In this document: positions 11,501-22,560 of the stretch, piece after piece
Numbering within the stretch: position 1 is the first letter of the stretch
How the letters are laid out: each line of letters opens with the position of its first letter
Assembly (NCBI RefSeq): GCF_016808095.1
Contig: NC_068980.1
Location: 5,986,501-6,050,500, forward strand
Length of the DNA stretch: 64,000 nucleotides
Reading direction: 5' to 3'
Origin: Vigna angularis
Taxonomy: Eukaryota > Streptophyta > Magnoliopsida > Fabales > Fabaceae
The notes under the pieces: model-generated
Told to the model about the DNA's origin: nothing
What the model saw: the letters and a program-made list of their open reading frames with translations, nothing else
Database searches by the model: none
Made by a program: the position numbers and the translations under genes

Positions 11501-12168
11501 GTTCTCCTTGTAACATTCTAAAAATTTCATTATCTATAGGATATATAATAAATATGTTATATGTCTGATCAATATAAACATATGATCTAACATAGTAGTT
11601 AATATGATTACAAAATAACAGGTATAAAGGTTTAAAGTATCTATGAGTTAGACAATAATTGAGTTAGGATATACTCACCCTCCAAAATCCTCTTCAATAC
11701 ATTTTTATATCATAAGCAGTAGTATTTTAACATGAAAATAGCTACTTGAACTCAGTCATACATTATTACTCCAAACTAGTATTTAAGATGGTCAATTTTT
11801 AAATTTTAAATTTTAAAGTTAAGACCACCACCCAATTTTAACAAGTCAAAGGCTGGTCTTCCCCAAAATCTAGCAACAACGTCTAACGATATGGGCAATG
11901 CTCCCGACAATATCCACACAACCAATTTTTCTTAAATTTCAATATATTAAGGTTAAACTATCAATTAACATATATGTCACTCAATCTATCCAAAATGTTC
12001 ATGCACACAAATCATACCTATTCCATAACCTTCTATGAATTAAAATTTCACGACTTAACTCAATTATTAAAAACATCACAGACAACATTTACACAAGGGT
12101 CATTAGTTTTCATCATCATCATCATCTCTTTCCAAATTTACTCACAAAGTTATAGCAAATTCACATAA
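11500..12168. other. Intergenic, nothing recognised
   Basis: AT-rich. A short (ATC)n patch at about 12110-12127 and no gene-like signal. Confidence 0.45.
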
Positions 12169-12382
12169 TTACATCAAAATGCCCCAAGGTTCCACAATTG
12201 TTGTCCCATTGCTCAAACCACTCACTTCATTGATGGATATGTCGTCAGACGCTGATTTGCAGCCATTGCCTTGATACTGCAAAAGAAAGAAAGACTCACA
12301 CTCTCTCTCTTTTATGGATCTTACGACATAGGAAGGTTTTCGATGGTACTCAAACATAAGTGCAATAAGGCAATACCTGATG
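12169..12382 (-). pseudogene. Unassigned exon-like gene fragment
   Basis: On the minus strand two exon-like blocks are seen. The first starts after an acceptor-like ATTCATCAG near 12378 and reads YCLIALMFEYHRKPSYVV, followed by a donor-like GTGAGTC near 12303. The second follows a good polypyrimidine-CAG acceptor (about 12277) and reads YQGNGCKSASDDISINEVSG onward, ending in a stop at 12169. This looks like the last one or two exons of a spliced gene, but no upstream exons were recognised and I cannot name the family. It could be a fragment carried by a transposon or chance. Low confidence. Confidence 0.25.
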
Positions 12383-12429
12383 AATACTACACCCATAGAT
12401 AGTGTAGCACTCAAAAAGATAGTTGCCCG

Positions 12430-13170
12430 AGGGAAGGAAGTTTGATTTGATAAGAGGTAGTACAGCAGAATCTTTGTGAACGATATGGAGGCCTAGATGA
12501 TTGGCCACAAATGAAGACTGTGCTTAGTTTGTTAGGAGGTATTACAAATGTCAAGTCAAGATCATGTCAATCCTATACAAAGTAGTGTTAATAAAGAGGA
12601 TAATCATGCAGTAGCTGGCATAAAACCACTTCACGACACAAAACTTCCCAAATTTAATTTCAACATCAAATATTCAATAGTTTCATAACTTTTTGAATTC
12701 ATTTAAATTCAAAAAAATTAAGAAAAGTTTATAAATGATTAGCTCTCCTTACTTGTAAGAAGGAACATATACCAACATTCTTTTTGAGCACCAACACCAC
12801 CACACTACTTAAGTTTGATCTATACACACAACAAAATTTCTATTGATGATCAGCTTGTGATACCATGACCACCATGGGAGAAGGATGCGTTGAGAAAACA
12901 AAAGAACTACATGCACCCCGAAAAGTTTGCATGCGTTGAAGGTTTGAATGGTTCTTAGAAAATGGATAAATTACACTCACCTAAAGATAAGCAGGCATAA
13001 GCGTATTGTAAAACTTGTTGCAAGGACTGCTTCTCTTACTTCAATCTTTAAATATGATGATAAAGACTATTAGATTCAAGAATAAGTAGAGAAGAAGAAA
13101 AGGGAAATTCTTGATGAACAATTTGGGTATGATGATTTTGTTGGGTCTATCAAGGAGGATGTTCACTTGT
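12430..13170. other. Intergenic, nothing recognised
   Basis: No gene or repeat structure that I can support. Confidence 0.4.
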
Positions 13171-13171
13171 G

Positions 13172-13500
13172 AGTAGGGATGGCAACTCGGGAACGGATAG
13201 TGCCTACTCACAATCCGACCCGACAAAAAACAATCCACCGACTATCTGACTCGTTACTCACACAGATACCTGCTTAAAAAATACTCGCGAATATTTTAAA
13301 ATCCGCAAATACCCGTGGATACTCGCAAATATTAAAATTTTTTTTTTATAAATTATTAAAATAAAATTTAATTAAAATTACAAAAAAAATATAAAATATA
13401 ATATAAATTAAAATTTAATTTTTTGCGGCTAGCGGATAGTGTAATACTCGCACCCAACCCGTTTATAAGCGGGTATTAACATACCTACGACTCTGATACG
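13172..13500. mobile_element. Non-autonomous DNA element, GGGATGGCAA end
   Basis: Begins TAGGGATGGCAACTCGGG and contains pairs such as CCGCAAATACCCG and GCGGGTATTA in opposite senses. This is typical of a widespread class of plant miniature elements rich in ACCCGC/GCGGGT words. It interrupts a stretch beginning TTGGGTCTATCAAGGAGGA at 13140, and a near-copy of that phrase resumes at 13540. The right end is decayed, so no clean target duplication could be defined. Confidence 0.45.
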
Positions 13501-13539
13501 ACCCCCCCTCAAGAGTTAGTCCATCGGCTCTAATACCAC

Positions 13540-13745
13540 TATTGGGTCTATCAAGGAGGAGGTTCACCTAGGAGACACAATACCAATGAGATCTAAGTCC
13601 AACCATATAAGGGATTGACATCACTCTCTACCCAAAACCTTAAGGCAATGTGTTAATGGGTTTTTCACCTTTATATAGTGTTATACTTTCTCAATTCTAT
13701 CAAATGTAGGATTTGGACTTACTTGGATTCCCAACAGATTTTGTC
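13540..13745. repeat. Dispersed repeat family A, copy 1
   Basis: The string TCTATCAAGGAGGAGGTTCA, then AAAACCTTAAGGCAATG, TTCACCTTTATATAGTG and GGATTCCCAACA recur in the same order at 51455-51660. The copies are about 200 bp, non-coding and diverged. A partial third occurrence of the leading phrase lies at 13140-13170. Confidence 0.6.
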
Positions 13746-14630
13746 TCCCCACTATCTATTTCTGTCAAGAATATATTTCCAAATTTTTTAACTTAAATAA
13801 ATAAAATAAGAATAGAATATCAACTTTTTTTATACCTACATATATTTGGGTTCTCACACTCCTCATACTGAAAATTAAATAAGGTGAAAACAACTTTAAT
13901 TTTCATTTAACTCAAAATGCTTAGTTGATAAGAATAATTTGCTTAAACATAAAATCCATGCTTGATCAAATTGAACATAGCTTCGTTATGCCCCAGAAGA
14001 TTAAATATTGGTAATAAGAGAATACCTTTATCATTGGGATGAAAAATTCAACCACAGAAAACATCATGGTTCCATCGATCCAAATGCTACATCAACTAAT
14101 ACTTTAGTAGCAATGCAATCCTTTGTCAAGTGTTTTCTACAACACTTAAAGGAGTTTCTCTTCACTACATACAAGCTCCATCAATTATTTTCTGACGTTC
14201 TTGTTCGATAAAACTTGTTTGACAACAAGGAAACCTCATGAAGCAACACCAATTACTTAAAAAGAGTATAAAATAATAAGACAACAAATCTATTTATTAT
14301 TTTATGACGAGATTCGTCATTGCCATAATCATGATATGCATTCCTAATGTGGTTGTCATGCACACAATGATAAAATAATTATGAATGGTTTCCTCGTCAA
14401 TCATCCAAAATACATGTATAAGTTGAGAGTATGAGACATTAAATACATGCATATGGTGATTTATTTAAAATATTACACATATAAATAAATAAAGAATCAC
14501 AGTCGAAGATCTAATAAAAATTCTCATATAATTTAAAACTTTTAAAACAATAATGTTAATTAAAATTAAAAGCTAACAAAGGTTGACGTCAAGGACATCA
14601 TAGAAACCATGATAATAAAAAATAGGTTTA
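13746..14630. other. Intergenic, nothing recognised
   Basis: AT-rich; the 67-codon ORF at 14008-14211 shows no family features. Confidence 0.45.
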
Positions 14631-15070
14631 AACCCTCGGATGATCCTCGTATTTGTATGGGAATCTCAAGTGGGATCTCATATTTTCAACTGTCTCAATT
14701 GGGTCTATATATTTGCAAAATATCTTAATTGGGTCCAAATATTTGAAAAATTGAGCCAATTAAGCCCTGTCCGTTAAATCTTCACAAACGACGTTAATAG
14801 CGGATGACGTGTTTCACGCTGATGTCAAAGTATTTGATTACGTGGAATTTTTATTTAATTTAAGACATTATGACATGGCAAAGGGTTTTACTTATCTTCA
14901 GATTAGGGTCTACCATCGTCGCCACCGCCGACGGTCACCATTTTCACCATAACGACTAGACCCTCTTCAACCACACTTTACAATTAGTCCTTGCATCATT
15001 CAAACACAACAAGGGACCACCTAATATTAGATCCCTAACCTGTAGAGAAGCTCAGATGAACAATCCCAAA
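14630..15070. mobile_element. Repeat-like leader of a fragment-capturing element
   Basis: Starts with TTTAAACCCTCGGATGATCC and goes on with several TCTCAATTGGGTC/TTAATTGGGTCC repeats and a GC-richer block at 14920-15060. The sequence style (unique-looking GC islands joined to a repeated AT-rich terminus) is that of non-autonomous plant DNA transposons that carry host gene pieces. The other terminus was not found, so class and limits stay open. Confidence 0.35.
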
Positions 15071-15075
15071 AATCC

Positions 15076-15492
15076 TCAATCGAAACTGAGAGCCTCGCAC
15101 CCTCGTCGTGGTAGAGACATTGCCGCTGAGACGCAAACCGAGAGTAGGGCTTCGCGAACGATCCTACAAAAGAGGTGAAGCTGGTGGAGACAGAGTCGAT
15201 GGAAGTCAGTGCTGGGAAGCACGAGTTCAGTTTGGCGATTGGTCTGGAGGGTTTGGGTGAACTGGACGGGGGAGGTGGAGGCCTTGCGAATGGCAGAGGC
15301 AACAGCGGTGGCAGAAGGCACGATGAGGTGGAGGGCGTCATCAGAATCGGAGGTAGGGTTGTCATTGTGCGTGATAGGGAGGCTGACTGAATTGGAGAAA
15401 ATTCGGTGGGATTTGGCGTTGGAAGAGCAGAAGCTGAGCGAAGAGTGTGGAGGAGTGTGAGTCACACCTGCGCTCGCTGCACAGATAAGCAT
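15076..15492 (-). pseudogene. 5' fragment resembling chloroplast sensor kinase (CSK)
   Basis: An open frame starting ATG at 15492 encodes a transit-peptide-like, Ser-rich N-terminus, then DALHLIVPSATAVASAIRKA, STSPVQFTQ, and LVLPSTDFHRLCLHQLHLF. This recalls the N-terminal region of plant chloroplast sensor kinase, a GAF/histidine-kinase-like plastid protein. After residue ~110 the resemblance fades into an Arg/Ser-rich tail and a stop at 15076; no GAF or kinase exons follow. I infer a truncated copy, perhaps captured by a transposon, rather than a working gene. ORFs on the opposite strand here are shadows. The family call is from memory of the motif and should be checked by protein search. 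Confidence 0.5.
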
Positions 15493-15692
15493 TTCCCTTT
15501 GATTGATTACTTTGCAACACCAAAATCAAGCTTCTACTTCTACTTAATTGGATTCTTCATCCTTCAGCCAAAAACATTTTTTAGCTTTTTTCTTCTTAAT
15601 TTAATTCCCTGTTTCACTGAATTTTTTCAATGACGGTTCAAAATTCATATATTAAATTTATACTTTACTATTGATTTTCCTTACTATTTCTC

Positions 15693-16069
15693 AGCCTATT
15701 ATGCTTGAGAATGGTAATTTAATTCGTGGATCATCTATTTAAAGTTGGAATTCCTGGGCCGCCTGGGTAGAGGTGTTAACTGAACTCATCCTTGTTGAGC
15801 GGTTCGGTTCAGTGATGGTTAGAAATGGTAGCATGCTGACATTTATTGCTTATTGTGTGCAATAGGTAACACCATATTTAGGCAGGTCATGGAACAAGCA
15901 TGGTCCAATTTACATTGAAAATGAACCTCTGAGTGTGATTCAACCAGTACCTTATCAGACTGCAAATGGGAAATTACGTGTTTTACTACGATCCTTTGAT
16001 GGCATTGGTAGAGTATGTATGTCAGAATCATCTAATGGTGGCAAGACTTGGGGATATGGCAAGACTTGA
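15693..16069 (+). pseudogene. Fragment of plant BNR/sialidase-like gene
   Basis: Two exon-like pieces. The first (about 15693-15772), after an acceptor CTCAG, reads PIMLENGNLIRGSS, an in-frame stop, then SWNSWAAWVEV, matching the conserved ENGD.VCGSS..SWNSWGAWVEVT block of plant BNR-repeat proteins. The second (about 15866-16069), after an acceptor near 15865, reads [40 protein letters not shown] and [10 protein letters not shown]. The last holds an Asp-box motif (S-x-N/D-x-G-x-T-W), the hallmark of sialidase-type beta-propellers. An internal stop, loss of flanking exons and a stop right after the Asp-box show that it is broken. The intron-like gap argues against a processed copy. Confidence 0.75.
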
Positions 16070-16079
16070 TGACTATATT

Positions 16080-17433
16080 AAATTCAATGACTTGGCACGT
16101 TTCAAGGCGTTTGCAAAGGGGCGTTTGTAAAGGGGCGTTTGCAGAGGAGAAAATGCTTATAGGGGAAGAGGGGGAAAGTTTGAAGAACCATATGGGCCAC
16201 ATGACGTTGCCGGCGAGAGGGGAAAAGTTTTGCGGGTGGGAGTGGGAAAGAAGCAGCTTGGGCGGACGAGAGAGATGAAATGTGATAAGTGGTTTGAGAG
16301 AAGAAGAAGCACCGTCTTCACGTGGATTTTTATAAGGTTAGATTGGTAGTAAAGTTAGAAGAGAATGTGGAAAAGGGTGTAGGTTCAACTCTTCTCATTA
16401 ACATTTCAAAAATATAAAATTGATTTAGTGAATTAGAAGGGAGAGTGAAAGAAATTAAATTTAACTTTTCGACTAACAATACCAATAATTGATATACAAA
16501 ATTATCATTTGTTTATGTTTACGTTGTTTCTTGTTAATCAGAATTATTTTAATCACGAGTGTTTGTTGATAAATTTCCATTCTTCCTTCTAATGTTTCCA
16601 ACTTAACTTCATCATGGAGTTCAAATTAACTAATTTGTTAGTCGTTTCTAATTTTGCTTCAACTTTGAAAAAATTCATACAAAAATGGTTTCATGTGTTA
16701 TTTCTTTTAATCAAACTTGTTTAACATGTAGTCATCGTGCACTAGTGCCATAATATTTTATATTTTATGAAGTATGAGTTTTTTTTTCTTCTGCAATTTG
16801 TATATTTAATTCAGGAGAATCATATGTCTGCGCGTTGTTTAAAAAAAGGAAGAATGAACTAGATGCGTCATATGTTCGTATTTTTAATTTAAAATTTCAT
16901 ATGTGTATTTTTATTCAGCTATGTACTAAATATAAAAGTTAAAATGAATGACGAATATATCTTTGAAAATCTTCAGTTTTCTAAGGATTCAGGGACCACG
17001 CTTTTGGGATTAAATTATTGAATTCTTTTTTAATTAATTGGGGGATGTGATAGAGTGCTCTTAGCCAATCAAAGCTTGACTTTGCTTGACTTTTGTATAT
17101 CTCAAAGTTTGGTTTGTATGAACAAAAATAAAAATTGAAAACTATATTGTATGCGCCTCAATATGAACAAAATTAAGAATTGAAAACTTAATATCATACT
17201 CCTCAAGTTAAGGATTCCCACTTGAAACATTAGATGTATAAGTGTTAGTTACGTGACAAACTCATCATGGGTTTGTCGACATATTATATACAATTAGGTG
17301 AACGAATTCAATTTGAAAAAATTAAGGTAATGTTTTTCGTGGAGACAAATTTTTCGTTTTTAAAACTAATTTTCAAAACAAAAACTAAAATAATTTTTTC
17401 CACAATTTTGAAACATTATTGTATTTATTTTGA

Positions 17434-17436
<3 letters not shown>
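16080..17436. other. Intergenic; short 14-bp tandem repeat at start
   Basis: At 16106-16144 the unit GGCGTTTGCAAAGG is repeated nearly three times. The following G/A-rich block to 16300 belongs to the GC-richer island carrying the gene fragments. From 16400 on the sequence is plain AT-rich DNA. Confidence 0.5.

Positions 17437-17510
<74 letters not shown>
17437..17510. repeat. (TA)n microsatellite
   Basis: About 72 bases of alternating TA. Confidence 0.95.
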
Positions 17511-17511
<1 letters not shown>

Positions 17512-17984
17512 ATAAATTTAGTGTCTAATTTAAGAAAACACACCCTTGTTAGTTCTTTTATAACTATTACGATAAATATGGTTATCATGATGATAATTAT
17601 GAGTTTTATTATTAATATTACTATTATGTGTTGTCAATGTATTTTGAAAATATAATATATAACAGTACAAAGAAACTCTACACCGAATATAAATTTATCA
17701 TTCTCGTCATATAAATATATTTTTAAATTAATTTTGACATGATAGAAATCCTTAAACTAGTTTATTTTAAAACTAAAATTAATCCTAAGCTAGAAACAAT
17801 TTTTAAAAACTAAATTCTAGATATAATTTTGTTTAACTTACACCTGGAAATCATCTTCAAGAAGAAATTTTGTATAGTTGGTTATAACTGTGACTAAAGT
17901 CAGAATAATTGCCTTCTAATAATTGGTTTTGGAAAACTTTAATTAAAATTGCACACATAACATAATAGAATGATTGATTTATTT

Positions 17985-18375
17985 TGAAGGGTTGGAGAAT
18001 GAATCCAATTAGTGATGTGAAAGTGAAGGGTTGCTTTATGAAGAAGGTGTTGTTTATGGTTGAATATTCATGAAACACTAATTATCAAATCATATAGTAG
18101 CTTATTATCATATTCCTTTCTTTTCACGACTTGTTTTTGTTATTATATAAAAATAAATATATAATTGCAAAAATATGTGTTAAAAAACTCTTTTTCTAGA
18201 AGCATTAAATGGGACAATGCTTCGAACACTCACTAACTTATACTGTTTCTTAAATACGAATACAGTGCTTCTCTGTTTTAGAATTTAAAAGTAACTTTTC
18301 CATTGGGAATCTTATGATTGGCAAGCACCAAAGGAAGAGATTTTGCAATTTTTAACAGTCCCAATGTTAATTAAT
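17985..18375 (+). repeat. Paralogous 3' flank of a glucanase unit (orphan copy)
   Basis: Matches the region downstream of the first GH17 gene (24085-24455). Shared landmarks are GAATATTCATGAAACACTA, GTTTTAGAATTTAAAAGTAA, and GGGAATCTTATGATTGGCAA. No GH17 coding sequence lies upstream of this copy, so it is the downstream flank of an absent or deleted gene, or the breakpoint of the tandem duplication. After 18350 the homology jumps to about 28040. Confidence 0.8.
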
Positions 18376-19009
18376 TATCAAACAATAATTAATTAGTTAA
18401 GTCACACATCCTTAGAAGTTGGGGGAAATCACTTACAATCACATTATTATAAGTAAAATTATCATAAATTAAAAACTTGTAACAGAATAATTAATTAATT
18501 GCTTCTTAACCTCTTAATATTCTGATTTTTTTTGGGATTATCTCTCTAAACCGTTCATGTGTACTACTTTTGTTTTCATTTTGTATATCAATTAAATTAT
18601 TCACAATATGAAATAAAAATTTTATTTTCATTTTCCACATTAAAATATTAAATTTATTTACTAAAATGTATTAAAATTATAGTCACTGATTATATGATCG
18701 ATTAAAGTTATCTCAATTTAATTCGTACTTTCGAATTTGAATTTTAAACACGCGTTGATGAAAATTAAAAAAAAATTGTCTTAGTCTAATTACTTCCAAA
18801 CAACGAGAATCCAACACCTGACAATGGTATTAAATTAAATTATGTATGGATAATCATATATATTATTTATCATAATAACTCTAAATTAAGAGAATCGTGA
18901 AAAATGCTTATACAATGCACATCACACCAAATCAAATATAAAAACAGTAAATAAAAAAATTAATAGTTATTTCAATCTGAATGGCATGCTTTAATTTATA
19001 TATTAGCAC
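18376..19009. other. AT-rich part of duplicated unit
   Basis: The first 80 bases, with AATTAATTATCAAAC, match 28050-28110. The stretch 18880-19010 matches 28625-28745 (AAATGCTTA followed by CACACCAAATCAAATATAAAA). The 28.1-28.6 kb minisatellite has no full counterpart here. No gene seen. Confidence 0.55.
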
Positions 19010-19481
19010 ACTAAAAAGATATTTGTATTTCAAAATTAAAAAATAATATTTTTATTTTAAAATTAAAAACAACACAATCTTATATTTTTCTGAAAAATCA
19101 ACACCATTCCCTCTTTATGTCATTAATTTCTATTGTTTTGGCAGGTGAATTTGGATAATAATTTTGTAATAAAGATTAGTAATTAAAGTCCATTACCTCT
19201 TTTTTACATCAAATATATTTATAAATATTATAGTGAGTTTATCATTATTAATCATCAATAAATAGTTATTATTTTGTTAATTGTCCATCAATGACTATTA
19301 TTCTCATTATTAATAATTATTATTGTTCAGAATAATTTTCAGATTGATAGGTCGTTTTCTTACTGGATGATCAATCATCCGGTCCTTTAGCTGACCGGGT
19401 AATCCTACAATATATCTATATATTTAAATATTAATTCTTTGGTTTCAATTTTAAGTACTTTTTTTATTTGAGAAATATAAG

Positions 19482-19539
<58 letters not shown>

Positions 19540-19555
19540 GTTACTGCAAGTCAAA
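19010..19555 (+). repeat. R1 dispersed AT-rich repeat, direct copy
   Basis: Homologous to the reverse complement of 1-590 over its whole length, including AGGTCG/GACCGGGTAATCC and the (TA)n tract at 19485-19537 followed by AATGTTACTGCAAGTCAA. Its first 100 bases are also repeated in direct orientation at 20765-20870. A central part of about 300 bp (19125-19425) is absent from the copies at 20760 and 28740. Confidence 0.75.
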
Positions 19556-19757
19556 ACCAAAGCACTGATGCATTTGAGCACCCATAAACATACACCTGGA
19601 AATGAGATGACTGAGATGAAGGAAAAGGAGAAATACAAATAAATAATAAAAAGAAAACGAAAGTATGTTTATATTTTATTTTTTAAAATAAATTTATGCC
19701 CTAAATGTTGAGACTGATAACAAAAAGTAGGGCAAAGCAGGTTGACGTGGTGTGGGT

Positions 19758-20335
19758 TTAAGGGGTTTTAAGTTTATTGGGGACACCATTATGTATCGGA
19801 TCTGGACCTGCAGGAACCGCCTTCAACTCCCTACTCAGTGGCTTTTCACCATACTTGATGTTTGATGATCCTTGCAAAACTTTTAGAGCAGTTTTCTTAT
19901 TCTTCAAAAAAGACAGCGCCTGCGTACGCAAATAAAGTTACAGAAATAAAGAACAACATATTCGCACTCCAGAAGATATATGTTCCAAAAACATCATTCT
20001 CATATGTTATGGTCGTATAAAATTAAGTGGCAAAAAGATAAAAACCCTTTGAAATGTGAACCACTTTTATATATGTTAAGTGTGACAGACCTTCCTGTTT
20101 GGAATGTCCCTGAGACCAGCTGCATTGATACCAAAGCATTCGTATTCAGAACCACAACCTGCAATAGATTCAAACATGAATAAAACAGTCATTACTCCAT
20201 GCATTTGTGTTGTCCCTAGCCTAAAACAAAAGTACAAGAAAACTAGAACATTGACAAACCAGAAGGATCCCTCGTAAGAACAAAGCCCAGAAGCATAAGT
20301 AAAACGACAGTGGTAAAAATCAACTTTGATGCCAT
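19758..20335 (-). CDS. CLE-family signalling peptide precursor (three exons)
   Basis: A gene on the minus strand that no single long ORF reveals. Exons are 20335-20260, 20158-20091 and 19919-19758, all with GT-AG introns, joined in phase to 101 residues. Exon 1 is a signal peptide, MASKLIFTTVVLLMLLGFVL. Exon 2 encodes a short variable stretch with two Cys. Exon 3 is Lys-rich and ends with the CLE motif KAVPAGPDPIHN (residues 81-92), a short tail and a stop. CLE peptides are cleaved to 12-13 residue arabinosylated ligands for LRR receptor kinases of the CLV1/BAM type and control stem-cell and vascular fate. Most CLE genes have no intron; three exons and an ELKAVP.GPDP core recall CLV3. A TATAAATA-type box lies near 20436-20445, about 100 bp upstream of the ATG. 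Which CLE orthologue it is remains open. It sits between two R1 repeats and upstream of the GH17 gene. Confidence 0.88.
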
Positions 20336-20432
20336 TGAAGAGAAAAAAAGTCTAAAAGAATGAAGGAAGAAGTGCAACTTTTGCCGGGAGAGGAAGGTGT
20401 GTTGCGAGGAGGTGAAGATGAGAATGGTGTGG

Positions 20433-20446
20433 AATTATTTATAGTG
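20433..20446 (-). promoter_or_regulatory. TATA box of the CLE gene
   Basis: On the minus strand the sequence CTATAAATAATT occurs about 100 bp upstream of the CLE ATG (20335), a normal plant core-promoter distance for a short leader. No other promoter element is evident. Confidence 0.6.
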
Positions 20447-20759
20447 GTATGATTCAAAGATTAGAATGATGGTTCATGTAGCCATTTTAAAAAGAAATGA
20501 ATAGATAAAGTAACTCTAAAATTTAATAATTAGGACATTCCATATATACCACTGATATCACTGTCAGTAAATGAAAAAATAAGATGATGATACGTTAATA
20601 ACTAAAAGTTTTTAATAATAACTGCATGTCAAAATTTTATTGATTCATTTTAAATATTTTCTTAAAAAATATTTTAAATGCACCAATGAAAAGCTGCCAC
20701 TTAGACAATTATCAAAATGTTGTAATGGAAAGTTGTTAAAAAAAAGTTTTCCAAAAAAC

Positions 20760-21006
20760 TATAATTGTATTTCAAAATTAAGCAATAATATTTCTATTTT
20801 AAAATTAAAAACAACACAATCTTATGTTTTTTCTGAAAACTCAAGACCTTTCCTTCTTTATGTCATTAATATCTATCTATATATTTAAATATTAAAATTT
20901 ATTTTAAAATTAAATGATAATATAATCTTATACTTGTTTAAAAGAAAGTTAATATTTCTCTGCTTTCAATTTTACATATTTTTTTTATTTGAGAAATATA
21001 AGATTG

Positions 21007-21070
<64 letters not shown>
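20760..21070 (+). repeat. R1 repeat, short direct copy
   Basis: Repeats the opening of the 19010 copy (TTCAAAATTAAGCAATAATA then ACAACACAATCTTATG) and its closing part (ATATTTAAATATTAAAA then GAGAAATATAAGATTGTA and (TA)n at 21010-21069), but lacks the central 300 bp. It aligns with 28740-28990 in the next duplication unit. Confidence 0.75.
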
Positions 21071-21071
<1 letters not shown>

Positions 21072-22455
21072 CATGAGAAACAGAAGAAAGAAATATAAGT
21101 TTTCTTTGACACAATATTAACCTCTCTTTTTTTGCAAAAAATATAAAAGTGTACTGTTATTTAATTTAAAAATAGAAATGTCATTTTATTAATAATCATA
21201 TTACCATGAAATAGAAGGTGAAATATAATCAGAATTAGATTCACATAATTATTTTCCTAGAGAAACTTCTTATATGTGCTCTAGTGTGCTTTATATCACT
21301 TAAATAATTAACATAACTTTCCTGATTTAAGATTATTATGTTAGATAATTAAATTAATCACATAATATATATATCATTATATAAAAAATATTCTTCTTTT
21401 TTATATCTACATTTATTTCTTATTCTATTAATACTTTTTAATTTAATTAATTAGTTTACCATTTTACTTTTAAGTGAAAGTTATTTAAAAGTTAACTGTT
21501 TTTTATTTGACTATTTTTTTAAAAAATTATTTATTTTTATAAACTAAAATAACTATTTTTTATAGTTTTTTTAGAAAAAAATAAAAATCCATTGTGATAA
21601 AACTATAAAATTTATTTATATTATTTTTATAATTATAATAATAATAATTTTATTATGATCATGAACACATATGCAAGTTTTAGTAGTGTTTACATAAGGT
21701 GCATACAAAAAAGTCAGTTGATGAAAGCAGTGAATCTCCTATACACAATTTACTTATATTATTTAATCATTAATGGAAAAGGACACAATATGACCAATTT
21801 AGATTTTATGTTGATTTGCTTGATTTGTATATTTAAATATAATGATTGATATTGATTTTGATGGTTTAAAACATATTAAAAAATTTTAAATATAACAAAA
21901 TAAATATATTTTAAAAATATAAATAATCTTTTTTTTTAAGAGAAACTGAATTCAATATATACACACTAATATTCTTTTTTATTCACTGTGTCTTCCTCTT
22001 CAGACTACCAAGTAAATAAAATACATGTTCCACAAAAAAAAAACAAAGGAACTAAAAAGAGCCTAAATAATTAGGAGCAAGCGAAAATAATTATGATTTA
22101 TTCTGAAAATCATTATTTATATTAAGAATGATTAAAATATGTGTAATCGGTAAAACAATATTTCATAAAAGTTTTTACAAATCAATGTAATGTATGAAAT
22201 AATTTCTACTAAAATTTTTAATTTGTCATCTAATACACAGTCATAGAAAAAATTAAGGTGATAAATATAGTTGGAAACATACTATTTTTATGAAATATTG
22301 AATAAAATCACAGTATGAAATATTGAATAAAATTACAGTAAGAAATATTGAATAAAATCACAGTATCTCCGCTAAGGTTGATACCGCCAATATATGTAAG
22401 AGTTTGTGTGAGTAAAAATATTCCTAGTTTCCCCATAAGCACAAAACAGCTTTGT
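21071..22455. repeat. Upstream part of duplicated glucanase unit, copy 1
   Basis: AT-rich non-coding DNA homologous in patches to 28990-31040. Shared landmarks include TATTTAATCATTAATG (about 21754 and 30140), GTGCTTTATAT with ACTTAAATAATTAACAT (about 21287 and 29997), and GTTGGAAACAT with GAAATATTGAATAAAAT (about 22270 and 30850). The segment 22290-22365 has a small tandem repeat of GAAATATTGAATAAAATCACA. No gene recognised. Confidence 0.65.
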
Positions 22456-22459
22456 TGGA

Positions 22460-22467
22460 TATAAATA
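22460..22467 (+). promoter_or_regulatory. TATA box, glucanase gene 1
   Basis: TATAAATA about 94 bp before the ATG. The same box sits about 99 bp before the ATG of the second copy (31049-31056) in homologous flanking sequence. Confidence 0.75.
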
Positions 22468-22560
22468 TGCAATATACAGGTTAAGTTACAATTGCAAAGC
22501 TTGAATAATCAGGAAGTATAGTAATTTTGGTTAGTGGTTATACGCAGTATCAGATTAACA

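Noticed and set aside
15175..15633. Plus-strand ORFs opposite the CSK-like fragment
   Set aside because: Antisense shadows of the minus-strand frame that carries the recognisable family sequence; Gly-rich by composition only.
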